Positions 11,901-23,900 of a stretch of 64,000 nucleotides of DNA are shown one piece after another (the stretch's first letter is position 1; the number at the start of each line of letters is the position of its first letter). The notes beneath the pieces are model-generated. The model had not been told where the DNA came from. It searched no databases and worked only from the letters and a program-made list of their open reading frames with translations. This DNA comes from Dendrolimus kikuchii (taxonomy: Eukaryota; Arthropoda; Insecta; Lepidoptera; Lasiocampidae), in contig CM034389.1 of NCBI GenBank assembly GCA_019925095.2, positions 24,912,935 through 24,976,934 of the forward strand, read 5' to 3'. Position numbers and translations under genes: made by a program.

Positions 11901-14900
11901 TATACAATGTGTGTTGTTTGTCTGCCGATTATTTATTTATATTTATTTAATTTTAATTGTTGAAAGATTACTGTCTTATCTTTGCAAGGTACATGACAAC
12001 ATTTATAAACTTACTTTGAGTTCTGGCAATTTCTCGATTTCTTCAACGGGGACCGCGATCGTGTGTGGTTGGTTCTCTGTCATTCGCTTCGGTACTAGAG
12101 CCGGGTTCACTTCTCGGAATCTTTTGAAAACTCTGAAAGCATATAAATAGCAATAAAATACACAAAACTCTATCTGGAAAAAGTAATGTAAAACGGATAT
12201 GGTGTCGTAATGCCGCCTTTATACTCTCCTCGAGGCATGACGAGTGCGAGTGTACAGGGTGCACTCTCCTTGTCTCCATTTTGTACGAGGCGAGACAAAG
12301 ATGACAGCTCTCCGTTCCGAGTTGGTTTTTTATTCCCGAGTCAAAGGATCTCACTTGCCCTCGCGAGGCGACGCGAGTGCTACCACTGTACATTCTGGCG
12401 TCATTCAGTACAATAGATAATAAATACACTATACATTCAGTATAGTGCAAACTTTCTAACCGAGCAGACGTTTGACACTTGGCTTGATGACTATGTACAA
12501 TAATGAAGTTGAGCTTATTTTTTTAGTATGGTACATTTGCATGTAATTATAATAACTGATAGCGCATAGGGTCACAATTGGCGTAGTTTGTAACGCATCC
12601 ATCTGCATGAAGTCCGCAGCCCTCACTGAATGAACGAGAGTGTATATAAGGTCGCACTCGTCACTCTAACTCTCACGCGTGTGCCCTCCGTGAGACATGG
12701 CGACAGCACTCGGGGAGTGTGTATTTCCAGGATAAAATTTGAACTGTGTACTAGATATACGTATGTTTTACTACATTAAAAGGTATAAGTATGTATTTAA
12801 AAAAAAATAACGATACCAAAACCGACTTCACACTAAAAACCAAAATATAAATATTTAACCACCTTCTTTCTACATCTTGAAGTCGGTGTCAAGTAAAACA
12901 TAAAAGAACAACAACATATTTACAAAATATAGCAACTTTTATATTTTACTCGACACCGACTTCAAGATGCTGTAGAAAGAAGTCGCTTAAATATTTATTT
13001 TTTGGTTTTTAGTGTGAACTCGGTTTTATTTTTGTCAATTATTTTTTTTCTTTTTAGTCGTGCAAATTCTTCAATAGCTTTAGAAATGATATATTAAGCG
13101 CCTATAGAAATTGTACAACTGGCACGCGTTTAAAATATTGCCATCTCACCCTTCGGTGTAAATGCTCTTCAACAAGGGTTGTACTCGATTTCCTTACGAT
13201 ATACAAATCAGAGCCTGACTTGGTGAGTATGGGATCATCTCGGGAGTTGAAAAAAACAATTTGAAAATCTTTTCACAATTGACGGAGAAATCGCGTAACA
13301 TTCTTACAAAAAAATTAAGCGCCAGTATAAAGTGTAATACTAGCACGCGTATACAAACAAGCTTTTTTTTTGGAAAAATGTGTAAGGTTTCGGCGTTTTA
13401 TAATAATAATCTCGATTTCTCTGAGAATCAATCATTAAATCCTAACTTGGTGACCATAGAACCGCCTCGGGAGTATACATACTTACGAATAAAGAAAAAA
13501 AAACCACTAACTCGATCCAGAATTGACGGAGAAATCGCGTAATATCCGTATAAAAATTAGGCACCTGTAGAAAATGTAATACCTACATGCGCATTCAAGC
13601 TTTTTTCCAATAAATTAGGTGCACGGCATTCTTTAGTAAGGGTTATTCTCGATGTACCTGGGATCTGATCTCCTTATTTGATCCTGATTTAGTGACCATG
13701 GGACTACTTCGGGAGTACGCATTTACAAGTAAAGAAAAAATATGAAAATCGGTCCACAATTGACGGAGATATCGAGTAACGAACATACAAAAAAAATACA
13801 CAGACGAATTGAGAACCTCCTCTTTTTTGAAGTCGATTAAAAAGTATACTCATTTATTCATGTCAGGATCAAATATCTAGCGATGCCACCTCCGCTAAAT
13901 CCCGGTAAAAGAGTTAAGCCTAAGAAATGCTGGCTTGACGTCATGAGTACAACAAGGGATGCCGAAGACCGTGCAAAGTGGAGAAGGAAACTGATCTTGG
14001 GCTTCGAAGCTATGAATATATACATCATTATTATAAAGGAATAATTTATAATAATGATGACTCCTGTAACAACTTGGTTTTATGTGGGTAGTTTCGTAGA
14101 AAATAAATTGTTACGACCGAGGTGCCGACAAAGGCAAATTCACACCTGCAGCCCTGTAGAAACACATTTTATTACCTTTTCGGCATTTGGAATTGGAATT
14201 GGAAAAACAGCCCATTGTGTATTGTAATCTTTTATGGCAGTTATTAGCCAGGTGTCTCGGAAATTCGGTCACGCGGCCGAGCAGACATATTGCATCCGTG
14301 CAGTATAAAGCAATGCCTCGATTAATAGACGAGGCAGTCAAGCGATAACCACAAGCGGATCAAGACTTGTGTACATTCGGTAATCTATTTAGTGACGGAC
14401 TTTGCGCGTGTTATTGAATCATGCTCTACCTTTGGACTGGTTGTGTTCAGTTATATTTATACCTGTGTTATACGTGTTTGTATAGTTCTAATAAATTCTA
14501 TAGTAATTCCAATGGCATTTTAATCCGAGTCCTGCAACTCGTAACAATATTATATGATACCAGTTAGCATTCGACTAGACTCGGTGTAAAATCCTCTTTA
14601 GCTTCATTCATTGACTTACAAATGATACAGATGACGGTTCTCTAGATAGAGATACAAGTTCAGAGCATTTGAATAATTGAATATCCTGGGACAGATACAT
14701 TACATGCTTTAAAAAGTCCAGTTGAAGATCATACAATGATAATGCAGCTGTAATGATTTATTCATTCAATGTAAACTGAGAAAAGCAACTCGTATTTGGA
14801 ATTAATTCCGCAACAAAGAGTATGGTACACTCGTACTGTCACAAATTGGATTTCTTTCTTTATTAATTTTCTCATCTAAATATCCTCTTTAACAATTTGT

Positions 14901-17900
14901 GCTGTTTTAATTTTCTCGGTGACGGATTCTGTATTAAATTTTGAAGCAAAAAACACAGCAAAAACTTTGCACCCCTTTTTACGAAAATTGCGCGGACGGA
15001 GGAGTATGAAATTTCGCACACTTATAGTTTATAGAGAGGAGTGCAGAATGCTAATATTTTTTTTTTAATTATGCATAAAAATTACATTAAATCAACAAGT
15101 ACATACACTACCATGTGTGTGATGCACACACGCATATACACTCTTTTGTTTATTGTTAAAGTCAAATTAACAGTGGAGTCTTGGCGAAATCTGTGATTAT
15201 GGAAGTATAGTCTTTGACAACAGAAACTTAATAATGTTCAAACGTATAATTTAAATTAATTATTATGATCGAACTTCGACCACGGGTGTCCACTAGTTTA
15301 GATAAATACATGATGATATAATCACATATCTACTAATTTCGTAGAAAATTGAGCCAGTTGCATGCTACTAAGATATTGTAGCATTAGTTGAAAATCCCGT
15401 TTTTCACCGATAACTGAAAATGGAGTTTTTGACAGTCCAAATACATGCCAGAAGCCCACGAAGAGGCTTCATCATCATGTGAATGTCGAGGCAGTCAACT
15501 GCTCGAAACAACAACCCTAGTATGAAGACTCAAACTCAAAAAGACATCGTATTTTAGTGTATAGATAGATAATTCTTTATTGTACACCTAAGCATAGACA
15601 AACAGAAGTAGAAAAAGATAAGAGATAGTACAACGGGCGGCCTTTATCGCTAAGAAGCGATCTCTTTCAGGCCACCGACTGTTGTTTACGATCGACGCAA
15701 CTTCTTTTTATAAAACCTAATTACATAATAACATTATCCCTATTAATATTATAAATGCGAAAGTAACTCTGTCTGTCTGTCTGTCTGTCTGTCTGTTCCG
15801 TTTTCACGTAAAAACTACTGGACCGATTTGGCTGAAACTCAGTATATATATATTTTCGATGCCGAGAATGAACATAGGATACTTTTTATCCCGGAAAATG
15901 AGATAGTTTCCGGGATAAAAGTATATTTGTCTCTCTGTTTGTTATCCTTTCATGGAAAGACTATTGGACCGATTTGGCTGATACTCGGTACATATGTAAT
16001 TTGAATACCGAGGGTGGCCAAGGGATACTTTTCATCCCGGATACTGGGATAGATTTTGGGATAGATTTATGTAAAGTTTATCCCGGAAACTAGGATAGGT
16101 TTTTGATTTGTGGTTTGCCATTTTCGTCATTTTGTTTATTTTGGTCAATTTGGTCGTTTAGGTAGTTTTGGTAGTTTTGTTTGGCAGTTTTGGTAGTTGT
16201 GGTAGTTTTGCTATTTTCGGTAGTTTATGCTGGTAGTTGTGGTAGTTTTGTTTGTAGATTTGGTAGTTTCGGTAGATTTGGTAGTTGTGGTAGTTTTGGT
16301 AGTTGTGGTAGTTTTGGTTTGTAGATTTGGTAGTTGTGGTAGTTTTGGTTTGTAGATTTGGTAGTTGTGGTAGTTTTGGTAGGTAGTAGTGGTAGTATTG
16401 GTAGTTGTGGTAGTTTTGGTAGTTTTGATTGGTAGATTTGGTAATTGTGGTAGTTTAGGTAGTTGTGGTAGTTTTGATTGGTAGATTTGGTAATTGTGGT
16501 AGTTTAGGTAGTTGTGGTAGTTTTGATTGGTGGATTTGATAGTTTGGGTAGATTTGGTAGTTTTGGTAGTAGTGGTAGTATTGGTAGTTATGGTAGTTTT
16601 GGTTTGTAGATTTGGTAGTTATAATAGTTTTCATTGGTAGATTCGGTTATTTTGGTAGTTGTGGTAGTTTTGATAGTTGTGGTAGTTTTGGTTGGTCGAT
16701 TTGGTATATTCGGTTGTTTCGGTAGTTGCGGTAGTTTTGATAGTTGTGGTAGTTTTGGTAGTTGTGGTAGTTTTGATAGTTGTGGTAGTTTTGGTTGGTC
16801 GATTTGGTTTATTCGGTTGTTTTGGTAGTTGCGGTACTTTTGATAGTTGTGGTAGTTTTGGTTGGTTGATTTGGTATATTCGGTTGTTTTGGTAGTTGCG
16901 GTAGTTTTGATAGTTGTGGTAGTTTTGGTAGTTGTGGTAGTTTTGATAGTTGTGGTAGTTTTGATAGCTGTGGTAGTTTTGGTAGTTGTGGTAGTTTTGG
17001 TAGTTGTGGTAGTTTTGTTAGTCGTGGTGACGTTGGTAGTTGTGGTAGTTTTGATTGGTAGATTTGGTAGTTTCGGTAGATTTGGTAGTTGTGGTACTTT
17101 TGGTAGTTGTGGTAGTTTTGGTAGTTGTGGTACTTTTGATAATTGTAGTAGTTTTGATAGTTGTGGTAGTTTTGGTAGTTGTGGTAGTTTTGGTAGTTGT
17201 GGTAGTTTTGTTAGTCGTGGTGACGTTGGTAGTTGTGGTAGTTTTGATTGGTAGTTTTGGTAGTTGTGGTACTTTTGATAGTTGTAGTAGTTTTGATAGT
17301 TGTGGTAGTTTTGGTAGTTGTGGTAGTTTTGGTAGTTGTGGTAGTTTTGTTAGTTGTGGTAATTTTGGTAGTTGTGGTAGTTTTGATTGGTAGATTTGGT
17401 AATTGTGGTAGTTTTGGTAGTTTTGGTAGTTTTGATTGGTAGATTTGGTAATTGTGGTAGTTTTGGTAGTTGTGGTAGTTTTAATAGTTGTGGTAGTTTT
17501 GGTAGTTGTGGTAGTTTTGTTAGTTTTGGTAGTTTTGATTGGTAGTTTTGGTAATTGTGGTAGTTTTGGTAGTTGTGGTAGTTTTGATTGGTAGATTTGG
17601 TAATTGTGGTAGTTTAGGTAGTTGTGGCAGTTTTGATAAGTGGATTTAGTAGTTTTGGTTGGTAGATTTGGTAGTTTCGGCAGTTTTAGTATGTTTGGTA
17701 GTTTTGGTCGTTTGTGTAGTTTACACAATATTTATTTATATAAATAAAACTAGAACGGGTTGAAATAGGGTATTAAAGTTTGTATTGGGGACCAATCATT
17801 TATCAAGTTTATAGATACAAAAATTCACAATCTTTAAAAAAAATGCGACTTTCGCTCGATCTGTCTGTCTGAATACCGAAAATGGACATAGATTCTATTC

Positions 17901-20900
17901 ATCCCGGTAGATAGGATAGTTTGCGACATAAAATGAAGTAAATCTTCCGAGGGCAAATAGCACCAACATAAAAATACAATACAATATATCCTGTATTAAC
18001 GCCTGCTCTTAAAACAAGAGGTACGCACTAGAGATTGACGCGCGGCGGAGCCGCGGGGTAAACTCTAGTTTAGATATAAATCTAAAATACAAATAAAAGC
18101 CTGTGAAATCACAAAACGTATATACAAAAATCGAAAGCATGTTTTATTAAATATAATAAGAAATCACTTGGCAGGGATTGATAGATTTTTAATATTAACG
18201 GTGGTGCAATTAATAAATAATTATGAATGACAAATAAAAATAGTACCATAGCTGGGCATTAACTCGTTAATCCGTTAATCGTTAATTAACGAAGTTAACA
18301 TTTCGGGTAACGGATTAACTGTTAAGTTAACTTAAAAATATGTTAACGTACTCGTTAACTTCCGTTCAATTTCCCAAAGTCCGTTAATCGTTAATCCAGC
18401 AACAAATCTTTAAAGAGCAAAGCTCAAAGTCTTTTCAAAATGTGGCCAGACATAAAGTCGAAAGACTCGTTAAATGATGCGGCATTCCTCGGGGAATAGA
18501 TATTCGCAAATTTGTTTATTAAATATAATACTGCTATACCCTCAAGCGCTGCAGTTAAACGTCTTTTTCCACGGGCAAGGATATACTACAGCCGAAACGA
18601 GCCTCGCTTTCAGACGAGAACTTTAACATATTAATGTTCATGAAGGGCATTCATTAATATGAATATTACCCTTCATGAACATATGTTGAAGTTCTCGTAA
18701 TATTGCCATTCTCGCATAATTGCCAGATGACTAAATTGACAGATAAATTGGACGGGTTAGTATCGTTTCGTCTAAGATGTAAGAGGTCTATGTAGCAATT
18801 CATCTAAATAGCAATTGGTCATTATATTACTATCAAATCGTCTTAAAACTAGTTCGTCTAATTAGTGTTTCGTCCAGAACGCAACTAGTCTACCTTAATA
18901 AAATAAATTCTAAACCGTAATCCAAATGAAAAAACATTGTTTGTCAACATAATAAAACTACGTTTTAACAGTTTTAAGCGCGGTAATTTTATTTGATTTT
19001 GGTTTTTCCGACGTTTCGGCCACTTTTCAGTGGCCGTGATCACGGAAGACAAAGATGTCAAGTGTCAACGAGTATTGTTAAAGTTTTATTTAGCCTACCG
19101 CCAACTTATTAATTTTAATTATTTAATTTTTTAATTTTGTTTATGGTTATTATTTAATCTATGGGAGCCTAATCTAATTTACTACCGCTTCGCAACATGT
19201 TATGGCTTGAAGAGAAGAAGCGGCGCAAGAAACTCTTCAGCAAACATGCCTAGCTCTAATAATTTTATATAATATTAAAATGGGTGGAAGGAAAAATAAA
19301 AGTAATTATCAGTCAAGTTGGTTTGTGTTCCGTTGTACGCAGAAAGAGCTCACAGTGTCTTGAGGTCTGGCAGCTGGTTTTTGCTGGGTTTGGATCTTAA
19401 TAGTTTTGATAATTGGATCCCAAACAGGTGGTACTTGCCAACCATCTTCTCTATTGAAATTTGGGTGTTTTTTGATTTCAATAGCCTCACGCATCATTCT
19501 AGGTATGAAACGATTCTCTTTCGCGAGGATTTGTGGGTTATCGAATCTGATGTAGTGGTTGGGTTTATCCAGCGTGTGTTCACTGATCGCAGACTTCGTA
19601 GACCTTGTGTGTTTCATGTCAGCAATGTGTTCTTTTACTCGTGTTTTTATGCTCCTCTTTGTTTGCCCAATGTATGACAATCCACACTCACAATCAAGCT
19701 TGTAAACCCCTGCATCCTGGAGTGGGATATTGCATTTCACAGGTCTCAGAAATTGGGTAATCTTTTTCTGCGGCTTGAAATATGTTTTGATTGAAGCTAA
19801 CGTCGGAAAAACCAAAATCAAATAAAATTACCGCGCTTAAAACCGTTAAAACGTAGTTTTATTATGTATACAAGTCGCGAAAACTTAAGAAAATATTATT
19901 GTTTGTCAACATGCCTATATTAAACACTCTAATAATTATACCCGTCTTTTTTTTGTTTCTAACCTGTTAACTCCCAGAACCAACAGTTTTTATAAGAAGA
20001 TGCAATTTCTGTCACATGTTAATGGATTAACGATTAACGTTAACTTGCGTTAAATTTTTTGAAATGTAACGCTTTAACTTTTAACGAAGTTAACTTTTTC
20101 AGTAACGGATTAGCGATTAACGAAGTTAACTATTTGATTAACGGTGCCCAGTTATGCATAGTACATATAAGTAAAAAAAACAATATAATATAAATGCAAA
20201 TGCTACATATACACACACGCAAGCTAATGGTTATAGGACATTATCCGTACAGGAACGGAGAAAGAACACACCAAAAAAAAAAAACGAGAAAAAGAGACTA
20301 GGCAATTTTTTGATAGTTTCATATACCTTTTCCCTTATACCTTTATAGTTTGTTATTTTGTAAGTCTAGTTATATTTATATTGTAGTTTAATTTTAGTTT
20401 ATATTAATTTATAATTAGTTTTATTTATGTTACACTTTAATCTACAGTTAAAAACCTTTTCCCAATACAATTTTAATATGATATTTAAGTGAATAATAAT
20501 ACGATTTCTTATCCCCAATTTTTTTGTATTCAATGTAGCTTAGGCGGGTTCACCTTTCAAGCGTCAACATAAACAAAAACCCAAAGGCCAATAACCTGGC
20601 AAACGATGATACCGAGTCACTTCCTATGATTTTCAACGACCTTATGTTAGTCGTAACTTAATGAACATCTATGAATGGGCTTGTACTAAAGATGCGTGGC
20701 AACGCTATTGTCTGGTCACTAGTTCTTTTTAGACAAACACACATTGTATACCCCCAAGCTAAGCAAATTACGTTTATGTTATGGGTAATCTACTATGAAC
20801 TAATGTTACTCTAAGGCGGATCTAAACACCCAGGCCATATAAAAGTAACGGAAAGTTGATTTGCGAAATTTACCATGCCAGGAATTGAATCTGGAACTTT

Positions 20901-23900
20901 TTCGCAATATTCGTCTACCCCACGAAAATGATAATTATGTGTTGGCCCGGGATATAAGCTTGTTCTGTGTCGAATTTCTTTCAAATCCGATCAGTAGTTT
21001 TCACGTGATGCTCTAACAGACAGATGGATAGACAGACACAATTTCGCAAATGTCCCTTAAAACAAATAACCTTGGACCCCTCGATATAATTTCCTGCGAC
21101 AGAGTGGCCTATCGTCAGAGGCGATAAAACAACCCACAGCCAGATGGTAGGGTTTTTGTCCGTCAGGGGTGTCTAGACTATACCATAACGACCTTGATCG
21201 TGTTCCGACATTAGTGGACAGGTTCCAATCTTCCTTTAGAGAACGGCAGCACATCGGTAGCACCTTTGGGGCGTTGGTAAACTCTTTCCATCAGGTGGGC
21301 TTCTGCTAAGATTGTACAATAATAAGGCTGATCTTCGCACACCGATGACCAATATAGTTAAGGCGGCTCTGGTAGTGACGTACGTAAAGCGGCCCTGACT
21401 TTGTACACGTGTCTTCGAAATACTTGAACTGTGTCGTGTATTTAGATTGGATTTAACATGTATCTGTTAGGTCCGATCAATAATATTGTGGTACTTGTAA
21501 CAAATATGAAGAATGTTACAACAGCTACGCTACGTATTGATTGGATTATGTAGACCACTTCTTTAAATGTTAAATTTGTGTCCCTGCCAATCTAGGATAA
21601 TATTACGGACTGTGGCCAAGTGCGTCTTACTTCTAGCGTTGAAAATAACGCCGGTAATGATTAGCTACATCAGTTTTTTTTTAATTATTATTATTAATAT
21701 CTCTACGGACTCGAGTTCCGTACCCTTTTTTACTACTTAATTTCTATGAAAAATTTGAGACTCCATACACGCTTATTGTTTATTTTTGTTAGTGTATGTG
21801 ACATTATATGTAGTAATTTTTATGTTTTGGTGTACCTTAAGAATAACTTATATTATTTTTTCTAATTTTAATACTAAACTTATACTAATGTAGAGTTTAT
21901 CTGTTACATGCTGGTGTTGTGAGGAAGTGCATGTGCAGTGTTGGCCTTATATCTATACTTATATATAGTCCTATCTAGTGCCATGTGTGTTGTTTTTTTC
22001 TTTTCTGTGCCTGGGTTATTAATTTTTAGGCTCTTTGTGTAGCTACATCAGTGTAAATATTAAGTTATCTGTCAAAGTTTAACGTCATTAACGATTAATC
22101 TAAAGTATATGTTGCATCATAAATAACGCACTACACTCATCGCTACATCTGAGTGAGACGGTCACTAACTAATATTTTCCCAGAAGGAGCAGTAACATTA
22201 TAATGAAAAACTATATGTACGAATTAAAGGATTTCAATAAGCAAAGAAGAAATTTGAGATACGACAAAACAGAAGAACACTATGTTGTTTGTTGTTTACT
22301 TTGTGTATATACGTATGTATATATATTTATATGCTATTATAATAAATAAAATTAAAAACTAAAAATAAATTAAGTTATAAATAGTACACGCTATTATAGA
22401 CTGTGTAACAAATCGCTGCCAAATGGGAGCGTGCCCAGAAGGCTGGCTGCATTGCCGCGCTGTATGGCGATGCTTATTTATTGGGCGAAATATGAGCCAG
22501 CCGTCTGATCACGGGTGGCATCAAAGAGTTTCATGCAAATCTCTTTGAAGAAACTCTTTGCCGATGGACCCCACGGAGCTAATGTTTCAACTTCAAACGG
22601 CACAAATATGTAACCTATGTTCTTTTAAACATTATATTTCGTGACACTTGCCATAAAACCTCTAAGCCGTATTTAAAGAAAATCGTTGGAGACTTCAACA
22701 GATTATATATAGCCTTATTTATATTATAAATGCGAAAGGAACCCTGTCTGTCTATCTGTTAAACTTTTACGGAAAAGCTACTGTAGTACTGGATCGGTTT
22801 TGCTGTAATTTTGTACATATTAGGTAGTATTAATACCAAAAATGGACATACGTACTTTTAATCCACGAAGATGGGATAGTTTGCGTTTTAAACTGAAGTG
22901 AATCTTCCGGAGGCAAATAGCACTAACATAAAAATTTAATAGAGTGTAACTTGTATTAATGCTTGCTTTTTAAACAACAGGCAAGCCTTAGGGTTTGAGC
23001 CGCGACTGCGCTGCGGGGAATTCTTTAATGCATCTATATCTATCTATATAATAAATTTGTACACACAATAATTAACTTTAGCTATATAGTGTGGCAACAC
23101 AGCCAGCCTTCTGGGCACGCTCCCATTTGGCAGTGATCTGCTAAATAACGTATTATAGTTTTATTTTTTTTTATATATTTCAATGTTTAATTTGTATGAC
23201 ACAATCTGTAGATGGTTCGAGTGTGTACTATAGCTAGCTAGGTTATCTAGCTGACTATGAGTATATATCCCGCTTTACAATTTTCATCTACCCACTAGGC
23301 TTATAGTATTAAACTATTAGAATTATTTTTTAAAGCTATGTGCGCAAAGAATTTTGTCAAGTAGTTCTGGTGATTTTAATACGTTATGTATATATGGCTA
23401 ACTTTAGTCTAGTATACTCCTGTCTTTATTTGTCTGTAATTGTAATCCTCTATTGATAGCTGTCGTGGAATGACAAGTATGTGACAGCTAGTTACCTAAG
23501 TTAATTCAAATTCAAATACTTCAAATACTTATATATAGATCATTAAATCCTTACCTCAGAATTTCTTTCCTTGTAAAAAAAGTACAGTCCTGTTTCATAA
23601 AGCATACGAATGTAGTAAATGATGTTATTGACCAAGAATACTTTAAAATAGAAATACTATAAATATAAAACTATTATATTTATTAACAACTAGAGGTCCT
23701 CCAAGGCCTTGCTCTGCCCTGCAAAAATAAAAATTTTGGACCCGATCCCAGCGCCAGCTACCGGTTCCAATTGTGAACCTAAATAATCCGGGGACTTACT
23801 CAAACACACACATTTTTTTTAATCAAAATAGGTAAGATCCTTCTCAAGTTATGCGCGTACATAGATAGATTTCTATTTATGTAGATGATATAATACTGCC

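Larger units (their letters stand above)
18247..20156. mobile_element. hAT-like element with 8-bp target duplication, hosting a Penelope-like insert
   Basis: Terminal repeats CATAGCTGGGCA and (inverted) CATAACTGGGCA. Flanks AATAGTAC (18239-18246) and CATAGTAC (20157-20164) match at 7 of 8 bases. The subterminal regions are rich in TTAACG words in both orientations. No transposase was found. The Penelope-like element at 18951-19897 lies inside it. Confidence 0.78.

Noticed and set aside
13090..13810. Direct repeats that might suggest a CRISPR-like array
   Set aside because: Units are contiguous, about 235 bp, diverged and without spacers, in a eukaryotic intron.
17018..17728. Long open frame of 236 codons (Lys/Thr-rich) and several Gly/Ser/Cys or Val-rich frames on the other strand
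   Set aside because: They arise because the minisatellite period is a multiple of three and lacks stop words. All frames are simple repeats, without start context or splice sites.
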